Positions 1 through 5,517 of a DNA stretch of 5,517 nt are shown in pieces (the first letter of the stretch is position 1; each line of letters starts with the position of its first letter). Location: NCBI GenBank assembly GCA_001783035.1, contig MFQK01000024.1, positions 1-5,517 of the forward strand, given 5' to 3'. This DNA comes from Candidatus Magasanikbacteria bacterium RIFCSPLOWO2_02_FULL_44_11 (GTDB taxonomy: Bacteria > Patescibacteriota > Patescibacteriia > Magasanikbacterales > GWA2-37-8). The translations under genes were made by a program, and so were the position numbers. A model generated the notes under the pieces. That model saw only the letters and a list, made by a program, of their open reading frames with translations. It did not search any database and was not told where the DNA came from.

Positions 1-312
1 GGACAAACGATACCTTGTCCAACCGAGTACTTGAAGGCGATCCAAAACAACCAAATATACCGGCACGAACGCGGTATGACCCCGGAAGACCAGCTGACCT
101 ATGCCATAACTCACTTGGAAGCAACCAACCAGATTATTGACGATTACTTAGGAAAAGGCAGTCTCTCGTACCAGCTTGGTGCCTGGTTTCCGGCTTCTGG
201 CCGTGTGCCGGACGCGTTTTGGTACCGTGTCAGCCACCGGGCCGATGTGGCGGGTAGCGATCCTGGCAGTCGGGGTGGCGACTGCGGTGTCCGTTCTGCG
301 GTGGGGGTGTAG
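1..312 (+). CDS. DGR variable protein VP1, C-terminal fragment (5' end outside the window)
   Basis: The frame is open from base 1 to a TAG stop at 310-312 and gives about 103 residues, so the start lies outside the window. I see a helical-looking part (EDQLTYAITHLEATNQIIDDY), then YQLGAWFPASG, a Gly/Asp/Arg/Ser-rich stretch, and the end CGVRSAVGV. Ending in a G-[FV]-R core strand just after a hypervariable stretch is typical of C-type-lectin-fold targets of diversity-generating retroelements. Such proteins present a variable binding surface; the ligand here is unknown. A homologous end (VP2) lies inverted at the right edge, and the two differ mainly in the codons before CGVRSAVGV. The gene converges on the ATPase gene and so is not in that operon as drawn. 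The first ATG (76) and the TTG at 31 are internal codons and should not be taken as starts. The 3' part is clearly more GC-rich than the neighbouring genes. Confidence 0.78.
   Translation, partial: GQTIPCPTEYLKAIQNNQIYRHERGMTPEDQLTYAITHLEATNQIIDDYLGKGSLSYQLGAWFPASGRVPDAFWYRVSHRADVAGSDPGSRGGDCGVRSAVGV
211..282 (+). other. Variable repeat VR1 of a diversity-generating retroelement
   Basis: These 24 codons of VP1 differ from the matching codons of VP2 at 20 of 72 bases. The 179 bases before differ at only 11, and the 90 bases after at none. Seventeen of the 20 differences are at codon positions 1 or 2 and include transversions. Codon pairs such as tac/cgc, agc/gtc, gat/tat, agc/cgc, gat/ggt, agt/ggt, ggt/gtt and gac/agc all fit a template codon AAC or AAT. 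Positions kept in both copies (FW, R, HRA, P, R) would be the structural residues. The 5' limit is approximate; one R/H difference at codon 202-204 may also belong to the repeat. Confidence 0.8.
283..310 (+). other. Adenine-free IMH-like element at the 3' end of VR1
   Basis: This 28-base GC-rich stretch encodes CGVRSAVG plus most of the last Val codon and the first stop base, and contains no adenine. It is identical in both VP copies. In known DGRs a GC-rich initiation-of-mutagenic-homology element sits at the 3' end of the variable repeat and marks where cDNA synthesis and transfer begin. Position, composition and conservation fit; the role is inferred. Confidence 0.6.
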
Positions 313-414
313 CGGTGGTTTTTGATATTTTACGTTTTTCGTTTTCTTTTATTTTTTCTTGTGGAAGCGGTCGAGGAAGCTTGCTTTATTATCAGGATTG
401 ACGTTTGCTGTGAC
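313..414. other. Convergent intergenic gap, T-rich on the plus strand
   Basis: This gap separates the VP1 stop from the ATPase stop. Bases 313-371 belong to the inverted repeat and include a T-dominated run at about 329-359. I see no GC-rich stem before that run on either strand, so I do not call an intrinsic terminator. AAGCTTGCTT near 378-387 is a very small palindrome. No template repeat or small gene is visible. Confidence 0.6.
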
Positions 415-2388
415 CTATTCAATAGTATCTTCAAGAGAATCAAATTCGCGAACAAGCTTGGTAATCTCATCTTCTGCCGCTTGTTTAAATGTTTCTAAAG
501 CGCGCATTTTTTCAATCATTTTAACATCTTCGAGTGTACTCGTTTCATCATCTTCGAGTGTACTCGTTTCATCATTATCCTGAGACTTTATTTCTGGCCA
601 CTCAGCTCGTTCAGGTGGCTGGCCGTAGGCAAACATGACCACATCTCGAGGGCCATAAAAATGTCGCGATCCCGCCTTGTTCTCTGGCGCTTTAATCGAG
701 AATGACCGAACGACCCCACCACTGCCATAGTTTGGGTTTTGTTCCCATCCGTCACCTTGGAAAAAATTAAACTGATCTTTCAATAATTGATATAGATAGG
801 CACGGTCACTGGCTTGGGTGCTCGGGGCCACAAATTCTTTATAGACATACTGATCAAGCTCAAATTTGTACCCTTCTACCTTCCATTGATTGATTACCCC
901 GTCAAGCGCGCGTAGAGTCAGGGCGGCTTCTTTCAACATATAGGGGACCGAACGACCACCGGCTTCTTTGAGATAAAAAGCATTATTAATCCGCCGGCCA
1001 GCAAAAACATCTTGCGTAACACGGGCCGCTTTGGCAAGATTCCATAATTTTTTGACACTACCTTCAGGTAATACGACATTTCCATTTTTGTCCATGACAC
1101 GCGTCAGCAAAAGGTGAAAGAGTTCGTTTTCAGAACCTGTAGCTTCATCGAGTGTACCTTCAGTATTTTGCGGTAGATAATCGTATTCGAGTTTGTATAG
1201 ACGTGAAAGGAATGCTGGATCCATATCTTGGCGGCCAATATATTGTTCTTGACCTTGGTTCAGGTTACCAGTCATCATAATACAAAACCCTTTTTTCACT
1301 TTGATCATCTTACCGGAATCCTGCTGAACATTGATATTATCGCCAGGTTTTCGAGTCAATATGTGGTTTAAACTGACGAGTACTTCATGTGGGATTGCGT
1401 TCACTTCATCAATAATAATCGGATGGCCTTCTTGCATAGCTTGATAAATTGGCCCTAAAAAGAATTCTGAAATGGTACCACCCTTTAAACGGGTGAGATA
1501 CGTCTGCAAAATACGGTCATGGGCGCGGTTCTTTTCTGCTTCGCTAGCTTCTTGATGAGCTGTCTCCCAGATTTTAAATTTTTCTTCAACTTCTCGCGCA
1601 AATGAATCAAGTTCGTTAGTATTTACCTTGTCGAGCGCTAGCACTTGATGGCCATATAATTCCGCCAAAGACATATTTTTAGCGCCGGAAATTATCAATG
1701 CTTCTTTTTCCATATATTTCCGGGCAACATGCATGGCGAGTTCGGTCTTGCCGCTGCCAAAATGGCCGTACACGAGCACTGGTTTGTTCGCTCGCAGGTG
1801 GGCGACTATATCTGCGATATGTTTTTTTACATAAGGGGTTTCTACGATCCGACCATGTTCGATCTCGTCTTTATATTCTTTCAACTCCTTAAGGTGCAGG
1901 CCAAAATAACTTTCTGGATTTTTTTGTAACAGCTCATTTCGTTCCTGTTCGTTAATTTGAAGACTCATTCGGATGTCTTCCAAAGCATCAAGCTCGCTAC
2001 TGCTCAGGGTATCTTTTGATTCTTCGAGAACTTCAGTCTCTTCGGCCAATAATGTAGTACGGTCTTTTTTGAGATTTTTTTCCGTGCGTAAAGCCTCAAC
2101 CAAATTTTTCCGTTGTAAACCAACCAAAGCCCGTTCAAGCGATCCTGTTTCACCAAGGAGTGTCTCCTTTTCGGTATTTGTTGCCGCCTCTTGCTCTCTG
2201 GTCTTGGCAAGTACGAGTTTACTTGATCTTTGATTATTTAACTCGCCTTTGGCGCGTTCAGATTTTGGATTACCGGTCTTTTCATATAAATCCCGTGAAG
2301 CGCGGGCTCCTTTGCGAGCCGCCTTTTCCGCCTCACCAACAGTTTTAGCTACTTTCCCCCACATTTCTGACGATATTTTTTCTTGCAT
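415..2388 (-). CDS. MoxR-like AAA+ ATPase with long N-terminal helical region
   Basis: A 657-residue protein if started at ATG 2388. A GTG at 2412 would add eight residues (MYPIIIFY), but neither start has a clear Shine-Dalgarno and the extension looks like AT-rich spacer. Residues about 15-175 are highly charged and Lys/Glu/Leu-rich, probably coiled coil. The AAA+ core follows: Walker A GHFGSGKT at 208-215, Walker B PIIIDE at 323-328, sensor-1 Asn in MMTGN near 375, and a likely arginine finger in DPAFLSRL near 396. These match the MoxR/AAA_5 group, which usually acts as a chaperone-like remodeller with a VWA partner. That partner is encoded just upstream, 35 bases away. The C-terminus (from about 500) has no domain I recognise and includes a duplicated acidic octapeptide. 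No signal peptide or membrane segment is seen, so it is probably cytoplasmic. The fold is secure; the target is unknown. Confidence 0.9.
   Translation of the reverse strand: MQEKISSEMWGKVAKTVGEAEKAARKGARASRDLYEKTGNPKSERAKGELNNQRSSKLVLAKTREQEAATNTEKETLLGETGSLERALVGLQRKNLVEALRTEKNLKKDRTTLLAEETEVLEESKDTLSSSELDALEDIRMSLQINEQERNELLQKNPESYFGLHLKELKEYKDEIEHGRIVETPYVKKHIADIVAHLRANKPVLVYGHFGSGKTELAMHVARKYMEKEALIISGAKNMSLAELYGHQVLALDKVNTNELDSFAREVEEKFKIWETAHQEASEAEKNRAHDRILQTYLTRLKGGTISEFFLGPIYQAMQEGHPIIIDEVNAIPHEVLVSLNHILTRKPGDNINVQQDSGKMIKVKKGFCIMMTGNLNQGQEQYIGRQDMDPAFLSRLYKLEYDYLPQNTEGTLDEATGSENELFHLLLTRVMDKNGNVVLPEGSVKKLWNLAKAARVTQDVFAGRRINNAFYLKEAGGRSVPYMLKEAALTLRALDGVINQWKVEGYKFELDQYVYKEFVAPSTQASDRAYLYQLLKDQFNFFQGDGWEQNPNYGSGGVVRSFSIKAPENKAGSRHFYGPRDVVMFAYGQPPERAEWPEIKSQDNDETSTLEDDETSTLEDVKMIEKMRALETFKQAAEDEITKLVREFDSLEDTIE
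525..572 (-). repeat. Two perfect 24-base tandem repeats inside the ATPase gene
   Basis: Bases 525-548 and 549-572 are identical. On the minus strand each unit is eight codons, duplicating the acidic peptide DETSTLED (residues 606-621, ATG-start numbering). The unit keeps the frame, so copy-number change would lengthen or shorten an acidic linker before the last helical segment. Confidence 0.9.
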
Positions 2389-2423
2389 ATAAAATATAAT
2401 AATTGGATACACTAAGGATTACA

Positions 2424-4604
2424 TTACAATTGCACTCGACTTAGATATTCTTTTAAAAGTGCGGTTAAGGCCGGAAGCAGCTTGACAATATCCTTATCCA
2501 CGATTTCGCCATGAGGAGATTCACGGCCATTATTCCAGACTGCATTAAAAATCCTTTTCTCTTCTTCGTCTGTTTCACCAATCTGGAAAGCGCGCACAAT
2601 GATGCTTTTACTGAGAAGGCTATCAACAGCCTGACGCGTACCAGCTTGGTCTGATGAGCCGCCATCAGTCACTTCAAAAATTAATTCCATGGTTTTTCCC
2701 TGGTCAATTTTATTTTGGTCCTCAAAACTAAGCGAATTGTTGATTGCCTCAAAAGCCAAATGGTCACAGGTGCTGCCAATGGTCTGGTTGAGTTTGGCAA
2801 ATTGTTTTACGATGCCAGCCTGTTCGTCATCAAAAGATTCTTTATCACGGAATGGCTTGATTTTTTCAGCCTGACTACCAAAAACCCATACTTCGGTATC
2901 GACAGCCAGTTTACTTTTTGTTTGGTGACGCGTCATGTTCAGATATGTATTGAACTCGCGCAGGGAAGACAAAATGAGCACAAAACATTGTTGTAAAATA
3001 TGGCGTTTATTTTCATCCATGGAGCCAGACATATCACCAACCAGCCGAACACGAATATAATCCGGTCGCTCTACTAACCTCTCTTTTGCCACCACTCTTT
3101 TCATAACTCGAGATTCCTCGGCAGTTTTCGCGGCCAATAGAGGGTTGTCGCTTACCACTCCCGGATAGCGACCAATCAATTCAGGTATATCAAGCTCCGT
3201 ACCAGTTTTATAATAACCTTCAACATCACGATCTAATTGACGACTTGAGCCATACACAATGTTCTGCCACAATTTTGAAAGGTCTTCCAGATACGGAGCC
3301 ACTTCACCTTCAATCTTTTTAAATTCTTTCAGGTTTTGGGTGGAAATACTATGTTCAGCACGCCAATTCTGATCAAGCACATTCTGGGATTCTTGCGCTT
3401 TTTGTTCGGGTGTTTTTTTATCATCGGCCGCGGCTTTAGCCTGGGCTGCTTTTTTCTGGTCAGTATCTTTTTGATGCTTATCTATCCAATCTTTGATAGC
3501 TTCCTCATCTATCTGGTCGGGGTTGTTTTGCTCAAAATTATTATAATCACTTTCAAATGGATTTCCTTCAGGCTCTGCCTTGTTTGGATCTTCCTGTTCA
3601 CCTGACTGTTTATTCTGACCCGACTTTGTTTCCGGTTTTTTTGGATCCCATTCTTCGATGTCCTTCTGTAATAGTTTTTGGAAAATAGGCTCAAGTGTTT
3701 TTTGGAGCACAAAATAACGTTGTCCAGCTTTCGTGTTTTGGCGCGCTCGTGGTTTTATAAATGTTTTCACGATCTCTTTGGCAGTGTAGGTTTTTCCTTG
3801 GAAAACAATCGGTTGATTGAGAGCCGCTTGAACTTCGTCGCCGACCACCACTGCCTCATCCGGCACCATTTCCTCACGTAAAAGATTATAGACAAATTGC
3901 AGATGGCGCGGTTTTTTTGAATAATCGGTACCGGCAAATAGTTTTTCTTGATACAAACGTTTCACTTCTTTACCGCCTGGCTCACCAGGTTCAAAAGTAG
4001 GTGCGTTCCTGGCGACGAAAGCATTGTCGTAGATATCATCGAAAATATTATAGAAGGTGTGATGTATTTTGTACGCTGCCTGTTCAACAGCATTCATTGT
4101 TTTGTTTGGATTTTTTCTTGATATCGGCTGTTGTTTTTTAAGTTTTTCAATATAATCTGGATCACTAGCACCCAATGCGTCTTCCCATCGCTTCATCATC
4201 GTCGCCCCGGTTGTCCGAGCCTGTTTTCCGATATATTCAAAATTTTCCATCACGCTTTTTGGGTCTTCGGCTAGATCGCGAAAATGGCCGAGCTCATGTA
4301 AAGATGCCCAAAGGATCTGGCGTTTGGAAAAACCTTTGTCAGCAAACCATTGTGCCGCCAAATTGACTTCGCCTTTTTCAAGGTCAATGAAAAAAGCATC
4401 AGAAAATTTGAAAGAAAGGGAAACGTCTTTGGCAAACGTCGTAAAAAAACGACGATGGCCATCTAGCATGGTTTGCGCTTCTATTTGATAAACAGAGGGC
4501 TCTGCTTCTTTTTGAGTGTCTTTTATCTGAGTAGGGATTTTGGTGTTTGAAAAGTCGTCCTGGCCTTTTCCCGCTACCTCGTAATATTTTCTCGATTCCG
4601 ACAT
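2424..4604 (-). CDS. Metallopeptidase-like and VWA domain protein, MoxR partner
   Basis: A 726-residue protein starting at ATG 4604, three bases after the RT stop; no good Shine-Dalgarno is seen. The N-terminal half has HELGH at 103-107 (HExxH zinc-peptidase type) after a hydrophobic helix (RQILWASL). NIFDDIYDN at about 187-194 could supply a third acidic ligand, as in CobT/NorD-like proteins. Residues 315-410 are a Lys/Glu/Gln/Asp-rich low-complexity linker. The C-terminal VWA domain (about 515-725) has an intact MIDAS: DMSGS at 524-528, Thr in GSTCD near 612, and Asp in VTDGG near 647. An N-terminal putative metallopeptidase joined to a VWA domain resembles the DUF2201 architecture, commonly paired with MoxR ATPases. 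Together with the ATPase it probably forms a metal- and ATP-dependent remodelling complex. Proteolysis is possible but unproven. No signal peptide is seen. Confidence 0.87.
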   Translation of the reverse strand: MSESRKYYEVAGKGQDDFSNTKIPTQIKDTQKEAEPSVYQIEAQTMLDGHRRFFTTFAKDVSLSFKFSDAFFIDLEKGEVNLAAQWFADKGFSKRQILWASLHELGHFRDLAEDPKSVMENFEYIGKQARTTGATMMKRWEDALGASDPDYIEKLKKQQPISRKNPNKTMNAVEQAAYKIHHTFYNIFDDIYDNAFVARNAPTFEPGEPGGKEVKRLYQEKLFAGTDYSKKPRHLQFVYNLLREEMVPDEAVVVGDEVQAALNQPIVFQGKTYTAKEIVKTFIKPRARQNTKAGQRYFVLQKTLEPIFQKLLQKDIEEWDPKKPETKSGQNKQSGEQEDPNKAEPEGNPFESDYNNFEQNNPDQIDEEAIKDWIDKHQKDTDQKKAAQAKAAADDKKTPEQKAQESQNVLDQNWRAEHSISTQNLKEFKKIEGEVAPYLEDLSKLWQNIVYGSSRQLDRDVEGYYKTGTELDIPELIGRYPGVVSDNPLLAAKTAEESRVMKRVVAKERLVERPDYIRVRLVGDMSGSMDENKRHILQQCFVLILSSLREFNTYLNMTRHQTKSKLAVDTEVWVFGSQAEKIKPFRDKESFDDEQAGIVKQFAKLNQTIGSTCDHLAFEAINNSLSFEDQNKIDQGKTMELIFEVTDGGSSDQAGTRQAVDSLLSKSIIVRAFQIGETDEEEKRIFNAVWNNGRESPHGEIVDKDIVKLLPALTALLKEYLSRVQL

Positions 4605-4607
4605 ATA

Positions 4608-5123
4608 TTATTTTTCTGTTGAGACTTTATTCAAAACAAGCCATTGGAAATCTTTTCTTTGTTGACTGGTGCCGTGTTGGGCAACTAATCCAAAATAACT
4701 GCCGAGATTATGTGTAGTAAGGCGTTCATTTACTCGTCGCCAATTTCTCTTTTTGAGACGACGTCTAGTTGGAAAAATATGAACACCAAGAAAATAGAGA
4801 CCGGCTTTAGTTGGTACTATGATACCATTTTTACGGTTGATGGCAAGGCCTAAGCTATGCAGTAAGAAATCAATAATCATCAAACGCCATTCTTCCACCA
4901 CGGCTCTGTTTTTTCCAAAAACAATAAAATCATCGCCGTAACGTAGATAACTGATTGGCTTAATACTATGAACCACGAACCGATCCAGTTCGTTGAGGTA
5001 TATATTGGCAAAAATTTGGCTGGTCAGGTTGCCAATCGGGATACCGCCGGTAAAGCTATGGTATTCTCCATGGTGATAACACCCAGTCTGGAGGTCGTTG
5101 TAGAGTTTCCATAATTTTTCCTC
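4608..5123 (-). pseudogene. DGR-type reverse transcriptase, C-terminal half only
   Basis: The frame is open for 171 codons after an in-frame TAG at 5124-5126. Residues 28-47 from that point read GIPIGNLTSQ, then IFANIYLNEL: the motif-B form with SQ in place of the usual SP, diagnostic of DGR RTs. YLRYGDDF at 59-66 is the catalytic motif C (YxDD, here YGDD). A motif-D/E-like block ending GLYFLGVHIF and a basic thumb-like tail (RRRLKKRNWRR) follow. Motifs 1-3, including the first catalytic Asp, are missing, where complete DGR RTs have roughly 300-400 residues. The first ATG/GTG/TTG in frame is GTG 4976, after motif B, so no active enzyme can be made from this copy. The surviving part is not decayed, suggesting a recent deletion or an assembly join. 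The stop is three bases before the VWA gene, so the two were in one operon. A retron or group II intron RT is less likely, given the SQ motif and the linked variable repeats. Confidence 0.83.
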
Positions 5124-5125
5124 CT
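5120..5125 (-). promoter_or_regulatory. Strong Shine-Dalgarno-like AGGAGG at the RT junction
   Basis: AGGAGG lies seven bases before an ATG (5112-5110). That ATG is not in the RT frame: it opens an 18-codon frame ending at 5056, inside the RT fragment, whose peptide resembles nothing I know. The site may be chance or a remnant of the rearrangement. It is noted because no other gene here has so clear a site. Confidence 0.3.
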
Positions 5126-5236
5126 AGGACGCATGCTTGGTGGTTGGATTAAATCACTCCACACTCCATAAACCTTCACCGCTTCCACAAGAAAAAATAA
5201 AAGAAAACGAAAAACGTAAAATATCAAAAACCACCG
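5124..5236. other. Gap between VP2 and the RT fragment; rearrangement scar, no template repeat
   Basis: In a standard DGR this interval would hold the template repeat and the RT start. Here only 113 bases remain. Bases 5178-5236 belong to the inverted repeat, and 5124-5177 are unique. I find no A-rich copy of the variable repeat. On the minus strand a GTG at 5179 reads VKVYGVWSDLIQPPS, which weakly recalls the start of DGR RTs. It is in a different frame from the RT fragment and could be a remnant of its N-terminus. Confidence 0.5.
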
Positions 5237-5517
5237 CTACACCCCCACCGCAGAACGGACACCGCAGCTGTCAACCCGACCGCCAGGACCGCGCCTGCCC
5301 ATATAGGCCCGGTGGACGCCACGGCGCCAAAAGGCGCCCGGCACATGGCCAGAAGCCGGAAACCAAGCACCAAGCTGGTACGAGAAACTGCCTTTTCCTG
5401 CGTAATCGTCAATAACCTGGTTGGTTGCTTCGAGGTGGGTTAGGGCATAGGTGAGCTGGTCTTCCGGGGTCATACCGCGTTCGTGCCGGTATATTTGGTT
5501 GTTTTGGATCGCCTTCA
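5237..5517 (-). CDS. DGR variable protein VP2, C-terminal fragment (5' end outside the window)
   Basis: The frame is open from the right edge to a TAG stop at 5239-5237 and gives 92 full residues; the start is outside the window. The ATG at 5473 corresponds to an internal Met of VP1 and is probably not the start. The protein parallels VP1: a helical-looking part, YQLGAWFPASG, a variable stretch rich in Arg and Gly, and the identical end CGVRSAVGV. It is a second C-type-lectin-like DGR target. It lies on the same strand as, and upstream of, the RT fragment, the VWA protein and the ATPase, so it is the copy in the operon's usual target position. The recognised ligand is unknown. Confidence 0.78.
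   Translation of the reverse strand, partial: KAIQNNQIYRHERGMTPEDQLTYALTHLEATNQVIDDYAGKGSFSYQLGAWFPASGHVPGAFWRRGVHRAYMGRRGPGGRVDSCGVRSAVGV
5239..5266 (-). other. Adenine-free IMH-like element at the 3' end of VR2
   Basis: On the coding strand this 28-base block lacks adenine and is identical to the block at 283-310. It follows VR2 directly and encodes the invariant C-terminus. It is proposed as the initiation-of-mutagenic-homology element by position and composition. Confidence 0.6.
5267..5338 (-). other. Variable repeat VR2 of a diversity-generating retroelement
   Basis: This is the 24-codon counterpart of VR1, with 15 of 24 codons changed. It contains few adenines, as expected if template adenines were replaced by other bases. 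Kept residues shared with VR1 are FW, R, HRA, P and R. The substitutions add several arginines (RRG, MGRRG) where VR1 has acidic and small residues, so the two surfaces would differ in charge. Confidence 0.8.

Larger units (their letters stand above)
32..371 (+). repeat. Left arm of a 340-base inverted repeat (pairs with 5178-5517)
   Basis: Position x in this arm pairs with position 5549-x on the opposite strand, without gaps. I count 31 mismatches in 340 bases. The arm covers the VP1 coding end, its stop and 59 bases beyond it. Bases 32-95 and 282-371 are identical to the other arm. The match stops sharply after 371. At the other end the right arm runs off the window, so the true repeat may be longer. 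Confidence 0.93.
5178..5517 (-). repeat. Right arm of the 340-base inverted repeat (pairs with 32-371)
   Basis: This arm is the reverse-complement partner of the left arm and reaches the window edge, so its outer limit is unknown. It covers the VP2 coding end, its stop and 59 bases beyond. The inner boundary at 5178 is sharp: from 5177 inward the sequence no longer matches the left arm. Confidence 0.93.

Noticed and set aside
1..20. Perfect 6-base stem GGACAA/TTGTCC with an 8-base loop at the left edge.
   Set aside because: It lies inside the open VP1 frame, is short, has no T-run after it, and the matching region of VP2 is outside the window, so it cannot be compared.
313..414. Intrinsic terminator in the T-rich convergent gap.
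   Set aside because: No GC-rich stem precedes the T-run in either direction.
359..583. Plus-strand open frame overlapping the ATPase 3' end.
   Set aside because: It is antisense to a well-supported gene and has Ser-rich low-complexity composition produced by the other frame.
1145..1160. CATCGAGTGTACC resembling part of the 24-base tandem repeat.
   Set aside because: Only a partial match of about a dozen bases, encoding a different peptide; likely chance.
2715..3605. Plus-strand open frames within the VWA gene, some with hydrophobic translations.
   Set aside because: They are shadows of the minus-strand gene; Lys/Glu-rich sense codons read as Phe/Leu-rich antisense.
5024..5227. 67-codon minus-strand frame bridging the repeat and the RT fragment.
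   Set aside because: It runs through the non-coding T-rich flank and out of frame through RT motif B, so it is not a gene; only a short central part could be an RT remnant.
313..5236. A template repeat for the two VRs.
   Set aside because: Reading both strands by eye, I found no A-rich match to the variable stretch and no further copy of the adenine-free block outside the two arms.
32..5517. Inverted terminal repeats of a transposon or phage.
   Set aside because: The repeats are the coding ends of two variable proteins; no transposase, integrase or target-site duplication is visible.
32..5517. Inverted repeat as a simple palindromic read or folding artefact.
   Set aside because: The arms differ at 31 positions in a patterned, codon-aware way, so they are two real sequences. 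A wrong join between real loci is still possible.

Overview
This looks like a piece of an uncultivated bacterial genome carrying a diversity-generating retroelement (DGR) locus. The style suggests Candidate Phyla Radiation/Patescibacteria: AT-rich gaps, tight operon spacing, few Shine-Dalgarno sites, and a C-type-lectin-like variable protein ending in GVRSAVGV. That placement is an inference. No rRNA, tRNA, CRISPR array, integrase or transposase is visible. The long genes read cleanly with UAA, UAG and UGA all as stops.

Layout, left to right. At 1-312 (+) is the C-terminal end of a DGR variable protein (VP1), cut by the window edge. At 313-414 is a T-rich gap where VP1 converges on the minus-strand genes. 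At 415-2388 (-) is a MoxR-like AAA+ ATPase with a long charged helical N-terminal region. At 2424-4604 (-) is a protein with an HELGH metallopeptidase-like motif and a C-terminal von Willebrand A (VWA) domain with a MIDAS. At 4608-5123 (-) is the C-terminal half of a DGR-type reverse transcriptase (RT); an in-frame stop precedes it and no usable start lies before its motif B. At 5124-5236 is the scar between that fragment and the next gene. At 5237-5517 (-) is the C-terminal end of a second variable protein (VP2), also cut by the window edge.

The two variable-protein ends form a 340-base inverted repeat (32-371 against 5178-5517, about 91% identical, no gaps). Its divergence is uneven. It is about 6% in the first 179 bases, 20 of 72 positions in the stretch just before the invariant C-terminus, and zero over the last 90 bases. 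In the hot stretch, 17 of 20 differences fall at codon positions 1 or 2, mostly in pairs that a template AAC or AAT codon could generate. This is the pattern expected of adenine-directed DGR mutagenesis. The following 28 bases contain no adenine and behave like an initiation-of-mutagenic-homology (IMH) element.

Working model: VP2, RT, VWA/metallopeptidase and MoxR were one minus-strand operon, pairing a hypervariable recognition protein with a MoxR-VWA machine of the kind linked to NTP-dependent conflict systems. The template repeat (TR) and the RT N-terminus are missing here, so this copy cannot mutagenise by itself. A trans-acting RT/TR, a decayed DGR, or an assembly join are all possible. 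Because VP1 and VP2 are inverted repeats around the operon, recombination between them would swap which variable protein sits upstream of it.
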